64,000 nucleotides of DNA from positions 108,814 to 172,813 of the forward strand of contig JAJEKV010000101.1 of the NCBI GenBank assembly GCA_021234155.1, read 5' to 3'. A model generated the notes under the pieces. That model did not search any database. It was given only the letters and a program-made list of their open reading frames with translations, and had not been told where the DNA came from. How positions within the stretch are numbered: position 1 is the first letter of the stretch; each line of letters opens with the position of its first letter. This stretch comes from Isoetes taiwanensis (Eukaryota > Streptophyta > Lycopodiopsida > Isoetales > Isoetaceae). The position numbers and the translations under genes were made by a program. Below, one piece after another: positions 1-11,979 of this stretch.

Positions 1-1640
1 GCATCCTTCCCAGACCAGCCCCGCTGCCCCTCCATGTCTGCGCGTAGTCCTCGACTTTGGCCAGCTCACGCTTCGGGTTCTTGGTCGTGGCGGGGTCAAG
101 TCCCTCCAACGTCTGAGCCGCCCCTTCAACTTCCGGCCACCGACAGCAGATGGCCACCCCGCCCGCACGCCTCTCAGCAGGAAGATGACCACCGGGACAT
201 CGCGCGGGAATTCCATGACGACTGCCTTTCCAATGGTCACAGTCCGGGAACATCATCGGTCCAAGATCGCGGTGCGGAGTAGGAAGTGAGATGTTCTCCC
301 CGACTCCTCATGGGGCCTCGCACTACCACATTGCGCTCCTGCGTCTCGTTTCGGAGTTGGCGGGGCCGTGACGGTGTGTTGGTTGAGGTGGGTGAGGCAT
401 AGGCCGTGGCGGGCGCCGGGTGGTGGCGGCGGCAGGATCCGATGTGTCCGCAGCATGTGTTCCGTGTTGACGCCCTTCAGAGGTTGGTGGGTTTTGCGGG
501 GTTGGTATGTTCTTTCGCGGGTTTCGTTCTCAAGATGCAGGCTGACTACGTGCGGGGACGTTGTCATGTATCCTGCCATCTCCCAGCGTGCAATGGCGGG
601 TTGCTCATGTGCCTCGGCATGGAGGCCTTGCCTTGCTGAGCCTTTGTAACCGCCGAAGCTCCTGTAGCTCGATCTCGTGCTAAATCCTTACTCAGAAGCG
701 GCTGGATTAACGCTTTGGCTAGCTTCGGGCAGACTGGAATCCTTGTCTCCACCCGATGGCGGCCTCCGCAGCCTCGGCGGGGAGGCGGCTGTGCTCCACC
801 GTGCCGTGGCCTTAGCCTCCTCAGCCTCGGCACGGATCCGGAACGAAATTCACAGTGTCTCTGCTCTGCGGTTCTGTCCTGCGTCCGGCTTCATAAGCTG
901 CCAACCACGGTGTCTAGCGCCCCTCATATACGCAAGCTCCTGCTTTGGTATTGCTGTCGCCATCAGGAGTGCGGCAAGTGGATGCTATCATCGCACGTCT
1001 GCTTGATCCTCCAATTCTGTGATTACTTGTCGTTTTGCACCAATCGGCCCACGCAACATCAGAGATGTTATGTTCTCCACCTCTGTCGGGGGGCACGCAA
1101 GGCGTGCTGCTGTTGGCCTCAACCCTCGCTGGATGCGGCTCCAAGGTTCTCACCGGCAGATTGCTGTAGAGGGCCCGCTGTCGGGTCGACTGGGCCTTGG
1201 CTCGGGCCTCCCTCTTCATGGAAGACGTCTCTCCCTCTGCCCGAGGCCTCTTCCTTGGTGGCCCCGCTTCATGGTCTTCCCCAGAGGGCTCTGCCTGCGT
1301 GGGGTCAACCGGTGGTTGGTGTGTTTGGGCCTTCCCAGGATGGGTTGGTGTGGTCTGAGGTAGCTCACCAACCAAGTGTGGGTCCACACACGGGACTGTG
1401 TGTGTGGCCATGACTTGGGGTATGACTTGGGCGACGACTCCTAGATATCTGGTGTGTACCGGCTGCCACAAAAACCCTAGCACACAGCCCGGAAAAGTGC
1501 AGATTTGAGAACTGAAACAAAGACAAGCATACAGGTATCATACACCGTTGGAAAGCTCTCTGAACCAGCTTTCCAACAAGCCCAAGCACATGAAAATCTG
1601 ACACCGGATGTGAGAGATATGACCGATCAAAATTCTGCCG
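1..1640. other. GC-rich region, no convincing gene; probable decayed retroelement
   Basis: This stretch is much richer in G+C than the rest of the window and stops abruptly at the left edge of repeat H1. Overlapping open frames exist on both strands. The longest is on the minus strand at 914-1483 (189 aa), proline- and arginine-rich with a basic PRKRPR patch, but no domain is recognisable and frames on the other strand are equally open, as expected from high GC. The last 150 bases (accgttggaaagctc and following) have the look of plant LTR-retrotransposon sequence from general familiarity, not from a search. I assign no gene. Confidence 0.35.
1547..1577. repeat. perfect 10-bp stem hairpin
   Basis: GTTGGAAAGC at 1547-1556 is the exact reverse complement of GCTTTCCAAC at 1568-1577, with an 11-base loop. 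It lies near the junction of the GC-rich stretch with repeat H1. Function unknown. Confidence 0.6.
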
Positions 1641-1716
1641 CCTTCAGAGAGTAAGGATGGCGCCTTTTGCATCTAAAATTGCTTGCTGATGGGTTTGAAT
1701 ATTTCCTAAATTGAAA

Positions 1717-2368
1717 AGAATAGAATTGAATGGATTTTTAGGGTAAAAGCAAAAAAGTCATCGCGCACATGTACAAATTTGAAGCATGAAATGCATACTA
1801 AAAGTACCTAATGTCATGCATGATTGTCCATTTCAATACATTAGCATTTTGGCTTTTTTACTTTAGTTGATTAGTTCCAGCTATTGTAGGGAGTCTTGCC
1901 AGGGTTCTTCGCAAGAATAGAGTCCCTATGTACATAGCTATCTAGAAGGTACGAGCAATGCAAGGAAGATTAGGCAAGCCTTCAAAGACCAATTCACGAC
2001 CCTCAGGTTGTCATTGTACATTGTGTCAGCTCCCTAGTAGAGATTTTTGATTTGCTTCTTTGGGTTTCTACACATGAGAGCCTCTAGGTTAAATGCAAAG
2101 ATTCTTATGTTAGTTCTTTTGGCTTTGCATTATTTTTCTGCTCTTTTTTAGTCAGTGATATTCTCACATTTCCATTGTTTATTTTTGGTTATCAATCCAT
2201 CAGTTACTGTGACAGTGCTCAATAATAATTAGCAGAGAACGGAGTGGGCCGTGGGCTCTCTCATTTGAGTAGAAATCTCAATGTATCCTCACATATGGAT
2301 CCCTAGTGGATAGCACCGAAGTCTTTTGCCGGATTTCTGTAAAAATCCATTCAATTCAATTCTATTCT
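1717..2368. mobile_element. small inverted-repeat (MITE-like) element in H1
   Basis: The left arm AGAATAGAATTGAATGG at 1717-1733 continues into ATTTTTA. It is matched in inverted orientation by the right arm TCCATTCAATTCAATTCTAT within 2340-2368. The arms enclose about 650 bases of AT-rich DNA with no coding signal. The same element is in H2, and H3 keeps the left arm but has lost part of the interior. No clear target duplication was found, so the exact ends are uncertain. Confidence 0.5.
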
Positions 2369-3603
2369 ATGATAACTTTAGAGTTTTGTGGTAATACAAG
2401 TTCCAATGACTCTAAAATTATAGAAGCTCGCAGCTATTCGTGTTCTAATGCTTGCAACAATTTTGAGGTGTCCATTAATTTCAGGGGTTTGTATCATCCA
2501 GTTCCTAATGCTTCAAGAGCTCATGTTGATAGGATTTCGATGACAATTCCTAAAGCTGTGATAATATCGTTCTAATGTCCAAAATTTGATAACAAATCAG
2601 TATATTGAACTCTTATATTTAAAACACCGCTATATAATTTATTTTTAGAAATTTATTTACGTAACAATCTCCCAAAAATAGGAGACATTGGCAAGGTTTG
2701 AACCCATGATCACTTCTTCAGATTATCCAAAAGAACTTCTCTCCAGAATTCCTTTTTTTGCTACATTTCACGTTTTTTACCATACTTCTCAATGTTTATG
2801 GACTATAAAATAACTCAAATATTAACTTAATGTTATGCACATTCCAGTTTCACTAAACAAATGATGCTTTCAAGGTCTATAAGCAAACATACATATCCAC
2901 AACTGTCCACATAATGCTGAACAATTTTTTTTTTTTTATGGCTTTCAAGGTCTATAAGCAAACATACATATCCACAACTGTCCACAATATGCTGAACATT
3001 TTTTGTAATAATGCAACTTCCATTTAAAGCCTTCATATGAGTTTATAATAGAAAACTATCTATGCTTTGCTTTCTTAAATGAACAACAATATCTCATGCA
3101 CCAGACTTACTTGTATTCTGATCATAGTCTCTGATCATTTAAAACACAACATACCAACTATAGAAATGAAAATACATCAGTAAACAAAGTCTTCATGTCC
3201 TCTCGATCCATGCATACAAAGATTGCATGGGAAAAGAGAAATGGGTTACCTACATTCAATAGATCCAACATTAATCAATGGTAATGGAGAAATGACTGAC
3301 ATGTAAGCTTCAAATCTCTTGGCTCATCGTTCTTTACCCATCTAAGATAATAAGTGAACAAAGAAAAAGATTAATTCAATACGGTCATATAACTTGAACA
3401 AATATTGTAGTCATACACTATATAATGCATTTAATCGGACCTAGTTCGGATAAACGTCTTCATTCTCAGCGTCTTCTTCATCAGCAGGTGTGTTTCCACT
3501 ATTTCGATGACACCGGATGTTGATGCCTTGCTAGTTTGATTCGTGGCTTGCCCTGCTGATAGTAACTTAGTAATTCTATTATCATTTTTTCTTATCCCTG
3601 TAG

Positions 3604-3912
3604 TGTGACGTCCCCTCGTATCCGATGCCCCGATCATATAGAATTGGAACTCCCTCTAGAAAGCGCAAGCTTGCTGCCATGAGGCCGTCCACCTATCATG
3701 GGGCCCTTGATGGTGAGCAAGAACTTGATGGGGAAGAATGGACGTGCCATTCATCCCGTCTCCCTCGGAGTCTACCTAGCTGCGGAAGGACATCAAACAT
3801 GAGCAAATATCATCAAATAACATACATATCCACCTCGAAGGGTGGCTCACCATAATATAGCCATTTGTAACAATAACATCAGTAACATCAATATAAGGGA
3901 AATCCTACCCAA
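3604..3912 (-). repeat. antisense LTR fragment in H1
   Basis: Starting at TGTGACGTCCCC, this stretch is the reverse complement of the 3-prime end of the LTR at 45173-46721, which ends GGGGACGTCACA. Collinear similarity, with indels, runs to about cctaccc near 3912. Only about 300 bases of the LTR are present here. The same fragment is in H2 and a longer one is in H3, so it was part of the H block before duplication. Confidence 0.65.
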
Positions 3913-5624
3913 GGGAAATCCTATCTTTTAGGCCATGCTGCATATCTTAGTGAAGCTATGGACCTGATCTATTCATTGCCTTCTAAGACTTATTCTTTTT
4001 GTTTAAGGAAGTCACCAAACAGTCAAGTCTAGTAGACACCTTCATATCCTATCCATATCGGGTTGCGCCGAATGGACCATAGTGGACATGTATCAACAGT
4101 TATGCCACAATATGGATAATGCTCCTGGTGCTTATAAGGTTTTATGGAATCCAAGAATATTGCAGGCTATATTATCTTATCAAGCATCTATGCTGCTTTA
4201 GAGCAATAAATAATGTCAGTCCCAGCTTTTAATATACATGGAAACAAAAATGGGATTGAAGAATCTACATTCGATCAATTTCACAACCTATAGGACATTG
4301 AGGTTTCAATCAAACATATACATAAGGGTTCAAATTCTGCACATTATGCATCATATTACTTTGGAAGCAAAAAAATGTCTGCGTACCTAAATTCCAAAGG
4401 ATTATAGCTATTTCAAAATTTCATTTGCTGTGGTTGTAAGCCCAACTATTTTTTCTAAGGCCATGAAGCTAAAGGCATCATCATTTTATCTGCTTCATGG
4501 TTTAGACACAAAGTTTTCCCCTTCTTTTTTGTAGCAAGCTAAATTCCCCATATTCAAGTAGCATGCAAATAATTTGACACACATATTAACACTACTTGCA
4601 AATGAAAACTAATAAATACTAATAAAATTCTCATCGTCCAACTCCACCAAACAAGCACAAAATGCACACACCCAAAGAAACTTGACAAAACCGTATAGGA
4701 TCAAAAAGCACATGGAAGACATGCAACCTACTATCTAGATTACTGAGCAAGATTTTCACCATGTCCAAAAATGTAACTGAAAACAATGTTTTGTCTCTTT
4801 AGCAGTATATTTTTTCCGAAGCGATTGAATCTTGAAGGACCATAAAGGTCCATTTGAAAGGAGACAAGCTTCAATACATAGCAATTATGAGAGAGAGAGA
4901 GAGAGAGATGTATTTTTTACGTCGTAGCACAAGCCAGCATCCCTTAGGACATACGACGCTCCCTCTTCAAGGAGCACCACCCCCTACAAGGATACCAGGG
5001 GCCAAAGGTCCTAGGATGGATATGCTTGTTAAACGCAATAACCTAACGCGACTACGCAACCAATTCAACAAACCCACCCCCAGGCCTACATTACTACTAG
5101 TTTTCTTGGTTTTTAAATTATGAATTTTTGCCATAGTACATAAGTTGATAATACTAAATCTCTTACACAATTATTTCATATAATATATGATACTATCAAA
5201 ATAGTTAATGCTCTAATAAATGATATAAAGCACGTAAAAGTATTATTGGAGGTGATATTCTTGTAGGCATTATGCAACGTAAAAAAGATAAATGTTTGTA
5301 TATATGACGTTAAAAATAAGACATTGATACAATGACTTTGGGGATAAGATAAATTTCGCCTTCAATATAGTATTAATGTGAGATTATATTTGATACTATT
5401 ATGGTATAGCTTGTAACAATACGTAATATTATATTTAGCACTAAGAATGGTACAATTTTAACCCCCATGTGATATTTTAGGTGGCATTTTCAATGACGTT
5501 GTACTTGATACTAACTATATTATAAACGATGATGTTTGTGTTGACATTATGAATGATGTTAATTATAGCATATACCTGATGCTTTAGGTGACACTATTAT
5601 AGTATTATAATGACAAAATGCATG

Positions 5625-6245
5625 ATTCTAGAATGGGACTCGCATGAAACCAACAAACCGCCCGATAGATAGGCTTCTCATTCATCTCAGCAGATTTTCT
5701 ACAATGGTGGATAGTGGGTAGCCGCACACATGCGAACTACCCACGAAAAATAAAAGGGAAAATCCAATTATATCATTTGGATCCCAAAAATACAATGCTA
5801 ATGAGATGTTTATTGGTGTAACGCTTAAAGCTTATCAACCGGATTAAAAACCCGCCCTTTCGGGTTTTGAGGAAAACCCTAGTGATAAACCTTGACAAGG
5901 GGCTTAGACAAACGCCAAAGGCGGAGAAATCGCTCCCAAAACCCCACCTAATGGAGAAGTCGAAACGGATGTCGCCGCCAACCCGTACACGCACATCACC
6001 AACACCAAAAAATGAAAGAAAACAAACCTCCCGAGTGGAGGTAATTACGCTTGCCACGCGACAAATATAATAAACAAAGAAGGGGGGAGGTGGGTTCAAA
6101 GAGAAAGAGGTGCTGGCGAGAGAGAAGAGGAAGCCGATGAGACGTTGATGATCGTAAAACGCGCCTAAAATAGCGAACTCCCCAACGAGCGGGCATGCGC
6201 CACCCGCATGCATGCAAACATGCATGCTCGTCCCATTCTAGAATG
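5625..6245. mobile_element. non-autonomous TIR element (ATTCTAGAATGGG family), long copy
   Basis: The element is bounded by ATTCTAGAATGGGACTCGCA on the left and by a CATGCATG-rich stretch ending CCCATTCTAGAATGG on the right. It is absent from the matching place in H2 (after gacaaaatgcatgatt, near 30235), so it inserted in H1. A related copy lies in opposite orientation at 49549-50200. The open frames inside are not supported as genes. The internal stretch around 5841-5890 (ccgccctttcgggttttgag) recurs, diverged, near 52860. Confidence 0.7.
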
Positions 6246-6284
6246 GCGATCCGATGTCTCGGATCGATGGGATTCTAGAATGGG
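6236..6284. repeat. palindromic linker between the two MITE copies
   Basis: Between the long and short copies lies an inverted repeat built from ATTCTAGAATGG, cGATCCGATG, a short loop, CGGATCGATG and GGATTCTAGAATGG. The same linker separates the paired copies near 49510-49560, and another copy precedes the pair at 49139-49185. Confidence 0.7.
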
Positions 6285-6470
6285 ACTCGCATGAAACCAA
6301 CAAACCGCCCGAATACCAGAGAACTTCCTTACAAACTAGGATTGAGGACGAAGGTCACAGGACGAAGGCTAAAGGCCGGAAAAGGACAGCATGAAAGAAA
6401 CGCCAAATTGGCCAAACCAAGCAGGAAGAAGCCCCTCCCCCGCCTCGGAAAACAATTCAAAGATATGTGC
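6272..6470. mobile_element. non-autonomous TIR element, short copy, truncated
   Basis: It begins with the same ATTCTAGAATGGGACTCGCA end as the copy at 5625 but has a different interior. The interior matches, inverted, the short copy at 49173-49519. It breaks off at about caattcaaaga, where H sequence resumes (gccatttgcaatgacgttg, compare 30743), so its right end is missing. Confidence 0.65.
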
Positions 6471-6849
6471 CATTTGCAATGACGTTGTACTTGAATATCT
6501 AGCATAATAACAGGGGTTTTTTTATGTTTTTATACCCTTTTTTTCAATGGTTTTGCTATGATTTGGCCGCCGTATTCGTATGCATGTACTAAATAGTACT
6601 TCTAGAGTGCACCCTTTTTTTGACCGTTGATTAAAAGAACAAGAGGGAGATCGTGTGGTTGTGTATGTGTTTTTTCATTTTTTGTCTTGCTTCATTTTTG
6701 TATTTCAATTATGGAACTATTTTTTTGATTTATTTGAGCATGCAGTGCTCGAGGCCCTTCAGTTTAGGGTTAAGCCCTTCAGTTTAGGGTTTTCCAAGTT
6801 TCGAGTTCTCTCATGTTGTTCTTTCGTAATTCGGTTTCTAGTTTGGGTG

Positions 6850-8625
6850 TGGGTGGCTGATCTCAAGCATAGCGGCTCTTCTAGAGGTCAATCATCATTT
6901 AAACCTACGCAGAAGTCATTTGACCACCTCAAGAGCAGCTTGAAATGGCAAGAGGGCCCATAACACCATGTTGGAGTTATTAGCCAGGTCATCTATTCTT
7001 TGATAGGGCTTTTCCATCTTGTTTTCCTAACTAGTTTATGTCCATCAAAGTATTAACTTCAATTATGCATCTCTTATTTGTGCCGCAACAGGCCCTTGCA
7101 TGACTTCAAGAAAACTGATGAAAAAACGTTCATTTGAGGGATTCGAATTATTGCCTCCTTCAAAACAGCAGAAAAGTGGTTTCATCTTGGCCAAGTATTT
7201 AGACTCCCATGATCTGGCTTAAATGGAAAGGATCTGCCATCTTTTAAAAGACTGCCCTATTTTCCCTTGATTTTTTGCTGCAGGCTTGCTCGAAACAGGG
7301 GTTTCCTCTTCATTATATTATTATCTGTCTCTTCAAAGTTTATGAATGAGAAGCAGCTAAGTTTCACGCAGGATTGTGAACTCTCCACCATATTAGTTAC
7401 AAAGCTCCAATAATTTCAAGAGTTGTTCATCCGCATTCATGTATTTGAGGCCACATTCATCTATTCGAGGTCTTCAATTGACTGCATCAGCGCACATACA
7501 TAGCAGAATACATAAAGATATTATAAAGTAATGTAGTGTCGATATTGATAAAGCTTAGCAGAAAAATGATGAGGTTTCAGACATTGCAGTGCATATTTGT
7601 TGCAGAATCTCTCAATCAATTGAAAGCAGATTCAGTAAGGTGGCCTTTAAGATCATTCTTTGAATTGGATTCCTTGTCATTTTTTGTGTTGTCCGGTTTC
7701 ATACAGGAATCATTGTGCTGCATTTCGCTTTCCAATGGTGACAACTTCAATGTTGTATGCTTTTCAAATTTGACATTTCTCTTAGAGTTCCCTGGGCTAT
7801 TTTGCTTTTGTTTTGCATCAACACATTTTTTTTGTTCTTTGTCTCAGTCCTCACATGAGTCTGAACATGCTGCACTCAACATGCTCCCAATTTTCATCTG
7901 ATGAATGATTTGGGTTGCTCCGTTTCATGTTCCAATGTTCATAATTTTATTTGGTTCATATCGTTGGCAATGGAGTATGACCTGGGTATAAGCACGCTAG
8001 GGTGATAAAAAAAAAGGGTCATTCGAATACATTACATATTAGGTTATGTATTTTAATTATAGCAAGTTTTTAATTGCCATCATTAAAGAAAATGTCATTA
8101 TTCGAGTGTACCAAAAATTCCCTCCATTTTGTTCCCCCTGTTTCTTGGCTAACCGAGTGGGGCTCACATTGGTTTGTTTTTCGAGAATTGGCACTGCTAG
8201 AACGTTTGAACCAGCTCGGAGCCCTGTAAGTTTTATTTTCTTTATTTTGTAGTTTTAATTTTCTGTGATTTCAGTCCGAAAATGAATTCAAGAAGTAACA
8301 GAACTGGTTTTATGGATTAAAAATCAAAAAGCGGTATTTTTAAAGCTAAATCGATGTAGGTTTAACATGAATATAACCAATGCGTTTGATTTAAGGTCTG
8401 ATCTTCAAATATTTCGGGCAAATTTATCTTATGAAATCAAATTTGTTGTTTTTTTCATTTTGCAGGTACTGTGAACATGGCAAAGACTCCAAAGAAGACA
8501 CCAATCAAGGGTTCAAGAAAGTCTCCAAGGACCGAAAAGCCTCCAGCAAATAAGAAAGCTTCAAGTTCGCATGCCAAAAGGGAAATTTTACCTCCTGATG
8601 ATACCAGGTTTTCTGTAAGACAGCT
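6850..8625 (+). pseudogene. exon fragments of an unrecognised plant gene (H1 copy)
   Basis: Four exon-like pieces in one orientation. Around 6855-6960 (frameshifted here, intact in H2). About 7093-7223 after an acceptor CAACAG. About 7559-7634 between acceptor TTAG and donor GTAAGG. From 8466, after the acceptor TTTTGCAG, a lysine-rich stretch (MAKTPKKTPIKGSRKSP) runs straight into receptor-kinase sequence at 8626. Where both copies are open, H1 and H2 encode similar peptides (for example SKQQKSGFILAKYLDS in both), which suggests former coding function. I do not recognise the family; the basic C-terminal piece would suit a nuclear protein, as a guess only. Exons are not continuous in one frame, so I treat it as a fragment or pseudogene. 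Confidence 0.45.
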
Positions 8626-9673
8626 CAGTCCTCCTGGTGATCTTTCTAAAAATCCTTCTAAATATAACACTGCAGTCATCACAACCACATCTACTGCAGC
8701 ATTTTGCTTTGTACTCTTTGTTGTCACTGTCACAGTCTACTGGAAAGTTAAAAGAATGCAAAAAGAAGAGGATGAAGATGAGATTTTGACATCATATTTA
8801 TCAGAGACAACTCTGAAAAGGTTCACCATAAGGGAACTTGAAGAAATAACAAGCTCATTTGGGGAGAAGCTTGAAATGGGGGCCTTCGGGACCGTGTACA
8901 AAGGTGTGCTGCCTAATAAAAACTTTGTTGCAGTGAAGAGCTTAAATGGACCAACACAAGAAGCAAAGGACTTCTATGCAGAGGTGTCAGTGCTGAGCAG
9001 AGTGAGACACTTCAATCTGGTCCAACTGCTAGGATTTTGCCGTAAAATGTCAAAAAGGACACTAGTATACGAATATTTGGCAAATGGCGCTCTTGATCAA
9101 TGGTTGCTTGGGAAAAGGCAGCCATTCTTGAGCTGGGGTACAAGAATGGAAATTGCTATTGGATCAGCAAAAGGCATGGCATATCTGCATGAGGAATGTG
9201 CTGAAAAAATTCTCCACTTGGATGGAACACCTAGCTATTTGGCACCAGAAATGATCACAGGAGAAGCGGGTGTGAAGAGTGATGTTTATAGTTTTGGAGT
9301 AGTCCTATTGGAAATTCTTACTAGGTCTAGCCCCATCGAACCAAAGGGTGAAGATTTTTGGGACTATAGTAGCTATGACAATGTTGTTTCTACTTTTGTG
9401 GATGGCAAGTTAGAAGGCTCATTTAATTTGGTGGAAGCCAAAATGATTCTCAAGGTGGCTGCCCTTTGTATCAACTATGAGCCTCAACTTAGGCCTTCCA
9501 TGTCTTCAGTTGTTCAGATGCTAGAGGGAAACAAAGACATTCCTCAATTTGTCAATGCCCCTCAATTCTTTCCCAAACTCAATCCTGAGGTAAGCGCTAA
9601 GTTAATGAAACTGTTGGAGTCCAGAATGCCAACATCTTCCTATTCTATAACCACGTGCAGGAAGTGTCAATGA
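8477..9673 (+). pseudogene. chimeric receptor-like kinase copy lacking the catalytic loop
   Basis: An open frame of about 398 codons from ATG 8477. Residues 1 to about 50 are lysine- and proline-rich and come from the unrelated H1 exon. From base 8626 it matches the intact receptor kinase from base 40900 onward: the membrane segment (AAFCFVLFVVTVTVYWKV), the kinase N-lobe (GAFGTVYKG, VAVKSLN) and the C-lobe through the stop. The G-lectin, EGF-like and PAN ectodomain is absent. An in-frame 114-bp deletion at 9223/9224, matching bases 41486-41599 of the intact gene, removes KPQN, the DFG segment and most of the activation loop, joining HLD directly to GTPSYLAPE. It cannot be an active kinase by normal rules. 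No signal peptide is seen. The frame is still open, so a transcribed pseudokinase is possible, but truncation and chimerism favour a pseudogene. The 3-prime flank (9674-10332) is nearly identical to that of the intact gene. Confidence 0.85.
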
Positions 9674-10332
9674 TGGATCTTGTTAGATTACGTCTCTAGC
9701 CTCCAATGTTGGAATGCTTTGGATTTCAAAATGATCAATCTTATGTATAATAAACTATGTTTTAGTTGCCGTTGAGATGAAGAGCTTGATTCATTACTAG
9801 TGAAAATTCATAAATTTGTCTCAATGTTGAGGTGTTATGGCACATACGTCATGATATTGAGTCCATATTGAGGAAAATTAAATTGCGGAGCATTAATGCA
9901 CATTATTCTCTACAAACTTTAGCACAAGGCTAAGAAAAGAGCATTGTAGGGCACTAATGCAATCCCGTCGCTTAAATTTTTATAGAAACAAAGGTATATA
10001 AAAATACTTCATCTCGATAGGAATAGGACATCTCAAACTTAAGCAGAGCATGTCGAATCAAATACTTGAATGATAGGACAAACTTCAATTTAACTAGAAG
10101 TGAAATTTTTTAATAAATACAATTAACCGAAGGAATAGCACTCATTGTAGCTATAGAAGGATTTCAAAATTGATGGAAAACGAAAAAACAGGAAAAAAGG
10201 GAGGGAAGAGAGAAGCAAGTTCTAAGAAATTCTAGTTATACACAGGAGATTTGAAGAATATTTCTAGATTTCATTAGCCAATTTGGCCTATCATGCAAGT
10301 GGACAATTCTATACCTCTGGCTCAATAGTGAG
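9674..10332. repeat. duplicated 3-prime flank of the receptor-kinase copy
   Basis: AT-rich, without coding signal. It is collinear with 42050-42721 downstream of the intact kinase gene apart from a few indels, so the duplicated unit included both the kinase 3-prime half and this flank. It ends where H2 begins. Confidence 0.85.
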
Positions 10333-10385
10333 ATTTTGCATCTAAAATTGCTTGATGATGGGTTTGAATATTTCCTAAATTGAAA

Positions 10386-11057
10386 AGAATAGAATTGAAT
10401 GGATTTTTAGGGTAAAAGCAAAAAAGTCATCGCACACATGTACAAATTTGAAGCATGAAATGCATATTAAAAGTACCTAATGTCATGCATGATTGTCCAT
10501 TTCAATACATTAGCATTTTGGCTCCAGCTATTGTAGGTCTTGCCAAGGTTCTTCACAAGAATAGAGTCCCTATGTACATAGCTATCTAGAAGGTACGAGC
10601 AATGCAAGAAAGATTAGACAAGCCTTCAAAGACCGATTCACGACCCTCAGGTTGTCATTGTACATTGTGTCAGCTCCCCATTAGAGATTTTTGATTTTTG
10701 ACCTAATCGTCTCCGTGGACGTTAAAAAATCTATTCTATTCTATTCTTTGGGTTTCTACACATGAGAGCCTCTAGGTTAAATGCAAAGATTCTTACGTTA
10801 GTTCTTTTGGCTTTGCATTATTTTTCTCCTCTTTTTCAGTCAGTGATATTCTCACATTGCTATTGTTTATTTTTGGTTATCAATCCACCAGTTACTGTGA
10901 CAGTGCTCAATAATAATTAGCAGAGAATGGAGTGGGCCGTAGGCTCTCTCATTTGAGTAGAAATCTCAATGTATCCTCACATATGGATCCCTAGTGGATA
11001 GCACCGAAGTCTCTTGCCGGATTTCTGTAAAAATGCATTCAATTCAATTCTATTCTA
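10386..11057. mobile_element. small inverted-repeat (MITE-like) element in H2
   Basis: H2 counterpart of the element at 1717-2368, with the same inverted arms (AATAGAATTGAATGGATTTT against ATTCAATTCAATTCTATTCT) and the same interior, plus a roughly 50-bp insertion near 10695-10745. No coding signal. Confidence 0.5.
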
Positions 11058-11953
11058 TGATAACTTTAGAGTTTTGTGGTAATACAAGTTCCAATGACTC
11101 TAAAATTATAGAAGCTCGCAGTTATTCGTGTTCTAATGCTTGCAACAATTTTGAGGTGTCCATTAACTTCAGGGGTTTGTATCATCCAGGTCCTAATGCT
11201 TCAAGAGCTCATGTTGATTGGATTTCGATGACAATTCCAAAAGCTGTGATAATATCGTTCTAATGTCCAAAATTTGATAACAAATCAGTATATTGAATTC
11301 TTATATTTAAAACACCGCTACATAATTTATTTATAGAAATTTATTTACGTAACCATCTCCCAAAAATAGGAGACATTGGCAAGGTTTGAACCCATGATCA
11401 CTTCTTCAGATTATCTAAAAGAACTTCTCTCCAGATTTCCTTTTTTTGCTACATTTCACGTTTTTCACCATGCTTCTCAATGTGTTTATGGACTATAAAA
11501 TAACTCAAATATTAACTTAATGTTATGCACATTCCAGTTTCACTAAACAAATAATGCTTTCATATATTTTTTTTTATGGCTTTCAAGGTCTATAAGCAAA
11601 CATACATATCTACAACTGTCCACAATATGCTGAACATTTTTTGTAATAATGCAACTTCCATTTAAAGCCTTCATATGAGTTTATAATAGAAAACTATCTA
11701 TGCTTTGCTTTCTTAAATGAACAGCAATATCTCATGCACCAGTCTTACTTGTATTCTGATCATAGCCTCTGATCATTTAAAACACAACATACCAATTATA
11801 GAAATGAAAATATATCAATAAACAACATTAATAGATCCAACATTAAATCAATGGTAATGGAGAAATGACTGACATGTAAGCTTCAAATCTCTTGGCTCAT
11901 CGTCCTTTACCCATCTAAGATAATAAGTGAACAAAGAAAAAGATTAATTCAAT

Positions 11954-11979
11954 GGGTGAAAGCATGGTGTAGTGGAACA
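11954..11979 (+). repeat. left terminal inverted repeat of the giant transposon
   Basis: The 26-bp repeat starts GGGTGAAAGCATGGTGTAGT and is preceded by the target duplication CAAT (11950-11953). GTGGTG/GTAGTG motifs continue just inside the end. Confidence 0.9.

Larger units (their letters stand above)
1666..8010. repeat. large duplicated block, copy H1
   Basis: The sequence from about 1666 (gcatctaaaattgcttg) to about 8010 recurs nearly base for base as H2 (10333-32226 once later insertions are removed), and in part as H3 (42722-45172). H1 differs from H2 by small indels and by a MITE pair at 5625-6470 that replaces a few hundred bases. H1 holds an inverted-repeat element, an antisense LTR fragment, a (GA)n tract near 4890-4910, and exon-like pieces from about 6850 onward. 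An 89-codon frame at 2306-2575 is open in both H1 and H2, but the copies differ mostly at coding positions, so I do not call it a gene. The left edge at about 1666 abuts GC-rich DNA, whereas H2 and H3 follow receptor-kinase downstream flank, so H1 appears to be cut at its left end. Confidence 0.85.

Noticed and set aside
1-1483. Several long overlapping open frames on both strands
   Set aside because: High GC lengthens frames in all phases. No domain, start context or splice pattern favours any one of them.
2306-2575. 89-codon open frame present in both H1 and H2 (also 10994-11263)
   Set aside because: The copies differ mainly by amino-acid-changing substitutions, the frame lies across a MITE-like end, and H3 has it deleted. 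It looks like shared sequence rather than a gene.
2690-2720. GGTTTGAACCC-like stretch suggesting a tRNA B box
   Set aside because: No A box at tRNA spacing on either strand and no cloverleaf; it recurs only as part of the H block.
10695-10745. Extra segment in H2 as a Helitron or SINE end
   Set aside because: Only about 50 bases, a simple tattc repeat with no hairpin plus CTRR end or Pol III boxes.
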